Assembly: GCF_030684675.1 (NCBI RefSeq)
Contig: NZ_JAUXXZ010000052.1
Coordinates: forward strand, 1 to 64,000
DNA from: Daejeonella sp.
GTDB lineage: Bacteria > Bacteroidota > Bacteroidia > Sphingobacteriales > Sphingobacteriaceae
Length of the DNA: 64,000 bases
Direction of reading: 5' to 3'
Made by a program: the position numbers and the translations under genes. Below are positions 9,537-16,984 of the stretch, piece by piece. The notes beneath the pieces were generated by a model, which saw only the letters and a program-made list of their open reading frames with translations, was not told where the DNA came from and did not search any database. How positions within the stretch are numbered: the stretch's first letter is position 1; every line of letters starts with the position of its first letter.

Positions 9537-10220
9537 ATGAAACGTTATATATTACTTGTCGCAGCGGCGGCTATTTCAACTTTTAGTTCAGCACAGACCA
9601 AACCAACTGCGGCTCCATTATTTAAGACACAACTGGATTCAGCGAGCTATGCCTTTGGGGCAAGCATTGCTAATGACCTGAAGCAAAGGGGCGTGAGCAC
9701 TCTGAACTATACATTGGTTTCCAAAGCAATGAGCGATGTTTTTTCAGGTGGGAATGTCATTTTCAGCCCTGAAAAATCACAGGAAGTAATTTATGGTCTG
9801 CTTAATGTTCTTGAAAAAAAGAAATTTGAAGGATCCATAGCTGAGGCAGATAAATTTTTAAGTGATAATAAACAGAAAGCCGGAATTGTAACCCTTCCAA
9901 GCGGATTGCAATATGAAGTCCTGGCTCCCGGCACTGGTACCAAACCAGTTGCTACTGATGAAGTAACGGTACATTACAAAGGAACACTTACAAACGGAAA
10001 GCAATTTGATAGTTCATACGACCGGGGTGAACCAACTTCCTTTACACTAAACCAGGTAATTCCAGGCTGGACAGAAGGATTGCAACAAATGCCAATAGGT
10101 TCAAAATATCGTTTCTTTATTCCTTATGCACTTGCTTACGGTGAACGTGGTGCAGGCAAGGATATTCCACCTTACAGCACACTGATTTTTGAGGTAGAAT
10201 TGATTAAGATCGGGAAGTAG
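9537..10220 (+). CDS. FKBP-type peptidyl-prolyl cis-trans isomerase, exported
   Basis: 227 residues. Signal peptide (about 1-19, STFSSAQ), then an FKBP_N dimerisation region (about 33-115, SYAFGASIANDLKQRG) and a C-terminal FKBP catalytic domain (about 125-227) with VTVHYKGTLTNGKQFDSSYDRG, VIPGWTEGLQ, PIGSKYRFFIPYALAYG and the terminal FEVELIKI. This is the architecture of Mip/FklB-type periplasmic isomerases, which assist folding of exported proteins. It stands alone: the upstream gene is divergent and a convergent hydrolase follows. The upstream spacer (9374-9536) shows no clear promoter motif. Confidence 0.93.
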   Translation: MKRYILLVAAAAISTFSSAQTKPTAAPLFKTQLDSASYAFGASIANDLKQRGVSTLNYTLVSKAMSDVFSGGNVIFSPEKSQEVIYGLLNVLEKKKFEGSIAEADKFLSDNKQKAGIVTLPSGLQYEVLAPGTGTKPVATDEVTVHYKGTLTNGKQFDSSYDRGEPTSFTLNQVIPGWTEGLQQMPIGSKYRFFIPYALAYGERGAGKDIPPYSTLIFEVELIKIGK

Positions 10221-10229
10221 TATTTTTAA

Positions 10230-10257
10230 TTGAGAGTTGAGAATGGAAAGTGGAGAA
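10230..10257. repeat. Degenerate 7-bp tandem array (TTGAGAG/TGGAGAA type)
   Basis: Four consecutive heptamers TTGAGAG, TTGAGAA, TGGAAAG, TGGAGAA in the spacer between the convergent FKBP and hydrolase genes. The period is exactly 7 although the units differ at two or three positions. The same unit type occurs at 41933 and 42543. The function is unknown. Confidence 0.7.
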
Positions 10258-10302
10258 TGCTAAATAGTTATTCACTGTCCTGATTCCTGGTTCTTAGTTC
10301 AG

Positions 10303-10330
10303 TTATCAGTTGTCCGTTATCAGTTATCTG
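10303..10330. repeat. Degenerate 7-bp tandem array (TTATCAG type)
   Basis: Units TTATCAG, TTGTCCG, TTATCAG, TTATCTG in register; the preceding 30 bases (CTGTCCT, GATTCCT, GGTTCTT, AGTTCAG) can be read as more diverged units of the same period. A near-identical unit set (TTGTCAG, TTAGCTG, TTGTCAG, TTATCGG) lies 51 kb away at 61266. Confidence 0.7.
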
Positions 10331-10419
10331 GGTGAACGGAAGTACTAAAAGATCTCATTATTTTGCTATCAGACTAATTACACATTAATCAATACATCTC
10401 AATTGAACCAGGATCAAAT

Positions 10420-10475
10420 CTCAATACTCAATACTCAATACTCAATACTCAATACTCAATACTCAATACTCAATA
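10420..10475. repeat. Perfect 7-bp tandem array, eight copies of CTCAATA
   Basis: Eight identical head-to-tail copies of CTCAATA. The last copy and a half run into the coding region of the convergent alpha/beta hydrolase: its TGA stop codon (read on the minus strand) and the codon for the final Tyr are made of repeat bases. A perfect array of this kind is prone to copy-number change by slippage, and any change would be upstream-neutral for the protein because the stop lies at the repeat edge. Confidence 0.95.
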
Positions 10476-11621
10476 CTTCAAATAGTACTCCAAAAACCCA
10501 TACGCCACTTCATTAGACTCAGGATTCGGGGTATGCTCGGGACGGTTTGTCATAGCAACACGATCCTTATAGCCCAGTAAATTATTCACTGCTACAGAAT
10601 GATTCAATGGAATCCAGCGACTTGCAGGATCTTCAGAACCTCCCGAAACGAGAAATGGACGGGGAGCCATCAGCGCGTGCAATTCCTGAAGATTATAGCC
10701 TTCTGAAACAAGTTTTGGGTATAACCCTATTGCAGGATTTTCTTTGGTGATTAATCCTCTTTTTCGCCAGGGCTGCGGATGATATCCCAGATACCAGGGT
10801 TCCCAGTAATTGATCGATTCACGGGAATCTTCGAAAACTATACCCGGATCTGACCACACTGCACAGGCAAATTTCTCGTACAAACAGGAGGCGAACATTG
10901 CCCATTTCCCTCCGTAAGAATGACCCATAATACCGATCCGTTTTGAATCAACATTCTGAACCTTAGCCAGAACATTCCAGGCATTCGCAGCAGCATAAGC
11001 AAGCATAGATAATGGCTGGATGCTTGCATTTTGAATCCCCGGGTAATAAATTGAGTAGGTTTTCGAATTGGTGCTTTCTGTTGTGCCCAGAGAAAGTGTC
11101 ACAAATCCCCTTTTGCAAAGCTGATAAGCAAAATCGCGATCCGGAAGATCAGGCCTTCCTAAACCTGCAGCAGTTTCAGGCTCATAATAAACAGTAATAA
11201 CTGCCGGCTTTTTACCTTTGCCATCAGGAACCAAAAGGTAGCCATTCGTCTTTTGACCGGGGGCCCAACTAAATCTCACTTGATACTGGGTAAAGCCATC
11301 CTTTCTAATAGAATCCAGAAATTCCAGCTTCTGATCTGTTATGAGTGCAGGCCATTTGCCCATAAGTCCATTCCAGCGATCAAGAATCTCCACCCTTCTT
11401 TTCTTCCATTCTGCAGGATTTTTCACTTCCCTCCCATCATAAAATTTTAGTGGGGAACGATATGGTCCATATTGATTTTTAAACTGATCTGGTGCAGCGA
11501 AGTATGGCGCGATTTTCTTCCAGGCTGATTCCTTACTTACTATTTGTGCAGCACTGTTTTGATAGAGTAATGGAAGAAAAAACAGAACCAGAACAATTCG
11601 GATGGATAAAGTCTTCATCAT
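10470..11621 (-). CDS. Secreted alpha/beta hydrolase (esterase-like)
   Basis: 383 residues. Signal peptide (about 1-26, NSAAQ). The alpha/beta hydrolase nucleophile elbow is GHSYGG (about residue 233-238), and candidate triad partners follow in GGSEDPASRW (Asp) and NRPEHTPNP (His). The segment KRIGIMGHSYGGKWAMFAS and the late MAPRPFLVSGG recall glucuronoyl-esterase / acetyl-xylan-esterase-like proteins, but I cannot fix the substrate. The gene directly follows another exported hydrolase without a gap, so the two form an operon, perhaps for deacylating plant polysaccharide. Its stop codon lies within a CTCAATA tandem array. Start: two adjacent Met codons; the first is used here. Confidence 0.85.
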   Translation of the reverse strand: MMKTLSIRIVLVLFFLPLLYQNSAAQIVSKESAWKKIAPYFAAPDQFKNQYGPYRSPLKFYDGREVKNPAEWKKRRVEILDRWNGLMGKWPALITDQKLEFLDSIRKDGFTQYQVRFSWAPGQKTNGYLLVPDGKGKKPAVITVYYEPETAAGLGRPDLPDRDFAYQLCKRGFVTLSLGTTESTNSKTYSIYYPGIQNASIQPLSMLAYAAANAWNVLAKVQNVDSKRIGIMGHSYGGKWAMFASCLYEKFACAVWSDPGIVFEDSRESINYWEPWYLGYHPQPWRKRGLITKENPAIGLYPKLVSEGYNLQELHALMAPRPFLVSGGSEDPASRWIPLNHSVAVNNLLGYKDRVAMTNRPEHTPNPESNEVAYGFLEYYLKY

Positions 11622-12740
11622 CTATTTAAGATATTTTTCAAACCAGTCGAGCATTTCAATCTTCATATCATCAGTGAATACATGTCCGGTATTTGGATAA
11701 ATGATGCTCTTAAACTTATCCTTCTCCTTGTAAAGTGAGTAAACGGTATCCAATTTTTTCTCCAGAGTTTTCATCCCGCTTAAGGGCGATCCTGCATCCC
11801 TGTCACCGGTAAGAGCCAGAAATGGTCTCGGAGCTATAAGTCCCATGACTGCTTCAGTATCAAAGTGTTGCAGCATGCCCGGGACAAAATAATAGATCCC
11901 ATGCGCTTTTAGTTCCCTTTGTTCAATAAGTTCCTTGTAGCGGGTGAAGCAGGCGATTCCAACCACAACCTTTACTCTTTCATCAAGTGCTGCAAGCCAC
12001 CATGCTCTGGTACTTCCCATACTCATCCCCTCTACACCTATCTTTTCTGAATCGATTTCAGGGCGGGTGTTCAGATAATCCAGAGCAATTTGTTCATCCC
12101 GGATTTGCATTCCCCATAAGGAGCGGCCAAACCACAAGTTGATTTTGAAAGTCGAAGTCTCCTGGTCAGCTCCTTTTGACTGAGTCTCAGGTGCCCCGGC
12201 CGGACCTGTCCCCTGACGTTCCCCATTAAAATAACTGTCAATGGCCATCACCGCATATCCTTTCGAAATCAATAAGGCCAATACATCCTGTGCAGTACCT
12301 GAATTCGACCCAAAAACATTGTCTTTACTGCTGCCATGTCCATGCATTCCCAATACTACCGGCACCTTCCCTTTAACATTCGTTGGAATAGCCAGGTATC
12401 CGGGAATCAGACCATCCACTTCATTATCAATCAGAAATTTTTCGAGTATATATCCGTTCATCTGCTTTCTGAAAACGGTTTTTACATTCAAATTCTTTGG
12501 ACGGACAGGAATATCACCCAATAATCGCTGAAGGGTAGCAGCCACCTGAACCCGGTCATTTTTCCAGGCAGGCAATCCGGAAGGAAACTGAAAATCAGGA
12601 TAATTCCATTTTTGATAATATTCAGAAACTCCATCCCACGCCCTTTGTTCTTTCCAGAGCTCTTCCTGTGCAGCAACAGGCTTAGATATCCCGAATAAAA
12701 TCAGGAGTAATAGTGATAAACAAAGAAGTTTTGATTTCAT
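11622..12740 (-). CDS. Secreted alpha/beta hydrolase (dienelactone hydrolase / acetyl esterase-like)
   Basis: 372 residues with a signal peptide (about 1-24, KPVAAQ). Central motifs of an alpha/beta hydrolase are present: oxyanion region VVLGMHGHGSSKDN, nucleophile elbow GMSMGSTRAWW (about residue 225-235), acid residue in ALTGDRDAGSP and catalytic His in YPNTGHVF near the C-terminus. This is the layout of prolyl-oligopeptidase/dienelactone-hydrolase-like esterases. The downstream hydrolase starts right at its stop codon. The two proteins are not close copies of each other. Exact substrate unknown; a role on acylated glycans in the periplasm is a guess. Confidence 0.85.
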   Translation of the reverse strand: MKSKLLCLSLLLLILFGISKPVAAQEELWKEQRAWDGVSEYYQKWNYPDFQFPSGLPAWKNDRVQVAATLQRLLGDIPVRPKNLNVKTVFRKQMNGYILEKFLIDNEVDGLIPGYLAIPTNVKGKVPVVLGMHGHGSSKDNVFGSNSGTAQDVLALLISKGYAVMAIDSYFNGERQGTGPAGAPETQSKGADQETSTFKINLWFGRSLWGMQIRDEQIALDYLNTRPEIDSEKIGVEGMSMGSTRAWWLAALDERVKVVVGIACFTRYKELIEQRELKAHGIYYFVPGMLQHFDTEAVMGLIAPRPFLALTGDRDAGSPLSGMKTLEKKLDTVYSLYKEKDKFKSIIYPNTGHVFTDDMKIEMLDWFEKYLK

Positions 12741-12796
12741 TTGATATTCAATTTAGTTTGATAATTTCTTAGCAAAATTACAGTAAAAGTAAATCC

Positions 12797-13567
12797 TTAT
12801 GCCTTTGCTGCCTCTGCAATAAGTTTTGCCGAAAGATCCTTTCCGAGGAATTTATCAATCAGTTTATGCACTCCATAAAGCAAAGGGGTCATCAGGATTG
12901 CAACTATAAATTTATATGTGTAATTGACCAATCCGATTGCTGCAACCATTTGCCAGCTCCAGTTATATTGTGGATTAAGATAAAAGGCTATGAAGATAAC
13001 TACAAAGCTGTCGATCATTTGAGATACCAAAGTAGAACCGGTAGCCCTTAACCACAGTAACCGCTCGCCGGTAAGCTTTTTAATACGATGAAAAAGAATT
13101 ACATCAGCCATTTGTCCGATCAGAAATGCGATGATGGAACCGGCAATGATCCACATCCCCTGTCCGAAAATCCCATTGAAAGCTGCATTCATATTAACAT
13201 CTACCCCATCAACTTTTTGATTGACCCAAAAATCAGACGGAACCAGATTCATCGCAAAACCCACCACTAAAAAAGCATAGCTTATCAGAATTGCAGCCAG
13301 TATTGACAAAAAACGGACCTGCCTGACCCCAAAATACTCGTTAATGATATCCGTCATAATAAATATGAGCGGCCATGTTACTACTCCCGCCGACATATTA
13401 AAAGACAGATCAGGAACACCAAACATATCGATATTGAATTTCTCCATTCCCAGAGAACCCTCAACAGTAAATATTTTAACTCCGATAAACTCGGCGAGAA
13501 TAGCGTTTGCAACGAGAAATGTGCCCAGAATGAGCAGAAGTCGACTTTCTTTGCTTTTATAAGTCAT
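12797..13567 (-). CDS. yhhQ: Queuosine precursor transporter (YhhQ/VUT family)
   Basis: 256 residues, about six transmembrane segments. The conserved family features are visible: NAILAEFIGVKIF near the start, WPLIFIMTDIINEYFG (about 65-80), the loop DVILFHRIKKLTGERLLWLRATGSTLVSQMIDSFVVIFIAF (about 160-200) and a final NYTYKFIVAILMTPLLYGVH. Known members import queuosine precursors (preQ0, preQ1 or related bases) for tRNA modification. queA, which acts on preQ1-tRNA, is also in this window but 50 kb away. The 99-nt spacer to the divergent aminotransferase was inspected for a preQ1 riboswitch and none was recognised. Confidence 0.9.
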   Translation of the reverse strand: MTYKSKESRLLLILGTFLVANAILAEFIGVKIFTVEGSLGMEKFNIDMFGVPDLSFNMSAGVVTWPLIFIMTDIINEYFGVRQVRFLSILAAILISYAFLVVGFAMNLVPSDFWVNQKVDGVDVNMNAAFNGIFGQGMWIIAGSIIAFLIGQMADVILFHRIKKLTGERLLWLRATGSTLVSQMIDSFVVIFIAFYLNPQYNWSWQMVAAIGLVNYTYKFIVAILMTPLLYGVHKLIDKFLGKDLSAKLIAEAAKA

Positions 13568-13666
13568 TTATGGCTTTCAATTTGAAATTAAAATAATAAT
13601 TAAATCCCGGGAATTATAAAACATTCTAAATCAGAAAAATTAAAAATATCTAATTTAGGCTTTAAT

Positions 13667-14809
13667 ATGCACTTAAAATCTAAATTGCCTGATATAGGTA
13701 CCACTATTTTCACAGTAATGTCTAAACTGGCTTCTGAGCACAAAGCCATTAATTTATCACAGGGATTTCCAGATTATGAATGTTCTCCTCAACTGGTAGA
13801 GCTGGTAAACCATTATATGAAATCGGGGTATAATCAATATGCCCCAATGGCCGGTATCTATTCATTGAGAGAGCGAATAGCTGAAAAGCAGGAGAAACTG
13901 CATCAGGCAAAATACAATCCGGAAACCGAAATAACCATCACTTCGGGTGGCACACAGGCCATTTTTACTTCTATAGCCTGCGTAATTCAACCTGGCGATG
14001 AGGCAATCATTTTCGAACCGGCTTATGATTCATATACACCTTCAGTTATTCTGTTTGGAGGGATAGTCAGATCTATAGAACTAAGTGCTCCCGATTACAT
14101 CATCAACTGGCAGGAAGTAAGGCAAATGGTCAACGAAAAGACACGGATGATCATCATCAATACTCCTAATAATCCGACAGCAAAAACCCTGACTGAAGAG
14201 GATATGGCAGAACTGATCAGTATCACAAGAGATACTAATATTCTGATCATTAGTGATGAAGTATATGAGCATTTGGTTTATGATGGCAGGAAACACTTAA
14301 GTATTTCGCAATACCCCGAACTAATGGAAAGAAGTTTTATAACAGCCTCATTTGGGAAACTATTGCATACCACAGGATGGAAAGTGGGCTATTGTCTGGC
14401 GCCTGAGTGGTTAATGAAAGAATTTCGTAAAGTTCATCAGTTTGAAGTCTTCAGTGTTAACTCAGCAGTACAATATGCCATCTCCGCTCATTTGTTAGAT
14501 GAACGTAATTATTTGGAAATCAGTGACTTTTTTCAGAACAAGAAAGATTTTTTTTATAACTTGATGAAAGAAACAAGGTTTGACCTGCTTCCATGTTACG
14601 GTTCATATTTTCAATCGGTACAGTATAGCAGGATAAGTGATGAAGGAGATACCGATCTGGCGAAAAGGATAATAAGGGAATTTGGTGTAGCCTCCATACC
14701 TTTTTCAGCATTCTATCGAAAAGGTACTGATCATAGGGTTTTACGCTTTTGCTTTGCCAAAAAGCACGAAACACTCGAAAAGGCCGTTATTAAGCTAGCT
14801 AAAATATAG
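13667..14809 (+). CDS. Methionine aminotransferase (YbdL-like, PLP fold type I)
   Basis: 380 residues. Features of class I/II aminotransferases: substrate loop NLSQGFPDY (about 28-36), GYNQYAP, TSGGTQAIF, the PLP-binding NTPNNPTAKTL, ISDEVYEHLVYDG and the Schiff-base lysine K231 in ASFGKLLHTTGWKVGY. The phrase LSQGFPDYECSPQL and the SFGK-TGWK arrangement fit the YbdL subgroup, which transaminates methionine/4-methylthio-2-oxobutanoate, often with glutamine as amino donor. The next gene encodes an omega-amidase, which removes the alpha-ketoglutaramate formed from glutamine; the pairing supports a methionine-salvage role. Gap to the next gene is 40 nt. Confidence 0.87.
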   Translation: MHLKSKLPDIGTTIFTVMSKLASEHKAINLSQGFPDYECSPQLVELVNHYMKSGYNQYAPMAGIYSLRERIAEKQEKLHQAKYNPETEITITSGGTQAIFTSIACVIQPGDEAIIFEPAYDSYTPSVILFGGIVRSIELSAPDYIINWQEVRQMVNEKTRMIIINTPNNPTAKTLTEEDMAELISITRDTNILIISDEVYEHLVYDGRKHLSISQYPELMERSFITASFGKLLHTTGWKVGYCLAPEWLMKEFRKVHQFEVFSVNSAVQYAISAHLLDERNYLEISDFFQNKKDFFYNLMKETRFDLLPCYGSYFQSVQYSRISDEGDTDLAKRIIREFGVASIPFSAFYRKGTDHRVLRFCFAKKHETLEKAVIKLAKI

Positions 14810-14849
14810 CAGTAACCTTAATTAGGCATTAACGTATGAATATCACTGA

Positions 14850-15632
14850 ATGAATACGCTAAAAATCACAACCTTCCAGGCTTACCTTTTCTGGGAGAAC
14901 ATTGAAAAAAACCTTCAAAACCTCGGGCTGAGACTTTCTTCAATTCGTGAAAAAACCGATCTTATTGTGCTGCCTGAAATGTTCAGCACCGGCTTTTCAA
15001 TGAATCCTGAGCATCTTGCCGAAGAGATGGATGGTAAAACAATGAAGTGGATGCATCAGCAGGCAAAAAAGTTTGAATGCGTGTTAACCGGCAGCATCAT
15101 TATTAAAGAGGATAAAAAATACTTTAATCGCTTGATCTGGATGCGCCCTGATGGCACTTATGAATATTATGACAAAAGGCACCTGTTTGGTTTAGGCGAG
15201 GAAGACAAACACTATTCCTCCGGAAGCAAAAAACTCTTTGTTGAATTACATGGATGGAAGATTTGTCCGATGATCTGTTATGATCTCCGCTTCCCTGTAT
15301 GGCTGCGAAATATAGATGAAGAATATGATATGCTTTTGATTGTAGCTAACTGGCCTGAGCGTCGTTCTCTGCATTGGCGTACACTTATTCCGGCAAGAGC
15401 CATAGAGAATCAGGCATTTATCGTAGCTGTAAACCGGGTAGGACATGATGGCAATGAGATTTACCATTCCGGCGACTCCATGTGCATTGACCCTAATGGT
15501 AAAGTGATTTATTACAAACCCAATGATGAGGATCTTTACACTTTTTCAATAAACAAAGAAGATCTCACAACTGCCCGGGAATCATTTCCATTCCTGAAAG
15601 ATGCAGACAAGTTTAAATTAGACATAAAATAA
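14850..15632 (+). CDS. Omega-amidase, nitrilase superfamily (YafV-like)
   Basis: 260 residues. The nitrilase catalytic triad is readable: E43 (LPEMFSTGF), K109 (YDKRHLF) and C143 (MICYDLRFP). The YafV/NIT2-type signature GEEDKHYSSG follows the lysine. These enzymes hydrolyse the amide of alpha-ketoglutaramate or alpha-ketosuccinamate. Position just after a methionine aminotransferase suggests that it pulls a glutamine-dependent transamination forward as the last step of methionine salvage. No other methionine-salvage genes are adjacent. Family certain; in vivo substrate inferred from context. Confidence 0.9.
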   Translation: MNTLKITTFQAYLFWENIEKNLQNLGLRLSSIREKTDLIVLPEMFSTGFSMNPEHLAEEMDGKTMKWMHQQAKKFECVLTGSIIIKEDKKYFNRLIWMRPDGTYEYYDKRHLFGLGEEDKHYSSGSKKLFVELHGWKICPMICYDLRFPVWLRNIDEEYDMLLIVANWPERRSLHWRTLIPARAIENQAFIVAVNRVGHDGNEIYHSGDSMCIDPNGKVIYYKPNDEDLYTFSINKEDLTTARESFPFLKDADKFKLDIK

Positions 15633-15675
15633 GCAATCCTGAATTATCAAAGAAAAATATCCATAAGCCCTAAAG

Positions 15676-15972
15676 ATGGAAATAAAACATCGTGAGAATG
15701 CCCATAAAGGCTCATTTTACGTTGAAGAAAATAATACGGTGCTTGCAGAGCTAAGCTATAGCTTTGCAGGAGCAGATAAACTGATTCTGGATCAAACTAA
15801 TGTTTCAGCTAAATTAAAAGCAAAGAACATTGGAAATAGCCTGGTTGAGGCTGCTGTTAATTACTCGAAAGCAAAAAATATTAGAATTGTACCGCTTTGT
15901 CCCTTTGCAAAAGATTTGATTGAGAATACTCCTGAATTTCGGGAAGTACTTATTAAAAAAGATCTTCAATAA
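15676..15972 (+). CDS. Small GNAT-like N-acetyltransferase (NATD1/YjdJ type)
   Basis: 98 residues. The pattern (NAHKGSFYVEENNTVLAELSY ... ILDQTNVSAKLKAKNIGNSLVEAAVNYSKAKNIRIVPLCPFA) is that of the minimal Acetyltransf_CG/NATD1 family: one acetyl-CoA-binding helix with a degenerate loop in place of RGxGxG, and the conserved VPLCPF strand. The substrate of this family is not established. It follows the omega-amidase by 43 nt and may be co-transcribed. The stop codon is 12 nt from the convergent PPK2 gene. Confidence 0.8.
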   Translation: MEIKHRENAHKGSFYVEENNTVLAELSYSFAGADKLILDQTNVSAKLKAKNIGNSLVEAAVNYSKAKNIRIVPLCPFAKDLIENTPEFREVLIKKDLQ

Positions 15973-15984
15973 TTTTGGATTCTG

Positions 15985-16866
15985 TTATTTCTCTTCAATA
16001 AGACGTTTCCTGCATTCTTCGAGCCTGGCTTTTTCAGATTCTGAAAGTTCAGGTAATTGCATATTCATTGCTTTAAATGTATCTACAATGATCCTGCTGA
16101 TTGCAATTCTTGTAAACCATTTTTTATCCGCAGGTATAACATACCATGGTGCGTGTTCTTCAGTGGTCGCCTTAATAGCCTCTTCATAAGCATTCATATA
16201 CTGATCCCACTTTTCACGCTCATCAATATCGCCGGATGAAAATTTCCAGTTCTTCAGAGGTTCGTCAATCCGTTCAAGGAATCGCTTTTTTTGTTCCTCT
16301 TTTGAAACATTTAAAAAAAATTTTAAAATAACCGTGCCATTCCTGCTAATATGTTTTTCGAAGTTTCGGATACTCTCATACCGGCCTTTCCAGAATGCAG
16401 CATTAATATCTTTGACACTTTCAATTCCTGCTATCCCCTCATTCAGAACGTATTCCGGATGAACCTTACAAACCAGTACATTCTCGTAATGAGAGCGGTT
16501 GTGTATCCCAATCCTACCACGTTCAGGTAAAGCTTTGTTGTGGCGCCATATAAAATCATGATCAAGTTCTTCGGCACTGGGTTGTTTAAAACTATAAACC
16601 TGACACCCTTGTGGATTTAAGCCACTCATGGTATGTTCAATTGCACTATCCTTTCCTGCGGCATCCATCGCCTGAAAAATGATAAGCAGGGAATTTTTAT
16701 TGAGCGCATACATTTCTTCCTGTAAATTGTCCATCTCATCCCTGAGTTCATTTAACAAATGAACGGCCTTCTCCTTTTTATAATCTCCTGAAAACCCAGG
16801 ATCATGATCTTTCAGGCTAAAAGGTTTGCCTTTTGCAATTCTGAATTGGTTAATTAGAGCATCCAT
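15985..16866 (-). CDS. Polyphosphate kinase 2 (PPK2), probably class III-like
   Basis: 293 residues. Walker A is MDAAGKDS (K72), followed by GLNPQGCQVYSFKQPS, the lid/Walker B region HNRSHYENVLVCKVHPEYV and the R/K-rich stretch KFFLNVSKEEQKKRFLER. These are PPK2 signatures; the INRSHYENVLV version (instead of GRSWYNRAG) matches the class III subgroup, whose characterised members can phosphorylate both AMP and ADP from polyphosphate. It would couple polyphosphate to nucleotide pools in the cytoplasm. No ppk1 or exopolyphosphatase gene is adjacent. The gene is divergent from PBP1A (118-nt spacer). Confidence 0.92.
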   Translation of the reverse strand: MDALINQFRIAKGKPFSLKDHDPGFSGDYKKEKAVHLLNELRDEMDNLQEEMYALNKNSLLIIFQAMDAAGKDSAIEHTMSGLNPQGCQVYSFKQPSAEELDHDFIWRHNKALPERGRIGIHNRSHYENVLVCKVHPEYVLNEGIAGIESVKDINAAFWKGRYESIRNFEKHISRNGTVILKFFLNVSKEEQKKRFLERIDEPLKNWKFSSGDIDEREKWDQYMNAYEEAIKATTEEHAPWYVIPADKKWFTRIAISRIIVDTFKAMNMQLPELSESEKARLEECRKRLIEEK

Positions 16867-16984
16867 ATAAAAATCTTTGCTAGCAATTTAAAACATTTTT
16901 TACCCCTTTAACGTTATTTTGGCAGTATTTCGAAATTCTTAGAAATTTACCTCATATTAATGATGATTTCCTCATATTTACCAT

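Noticed and set aside
10420-10475. Possible CRISPR array
   Set aside because: Units are 7 bp, contiguous and without spacers; no cas genes in the window. The same holds for the other heptamer arrays.
13568-13666. preQ1 riboswitch before the queuosine precursor transporter
   Set aside because: No C-rich loop, pseudoknot partner or conserved preQ1 aptamer core could be recognised; also none before queA.
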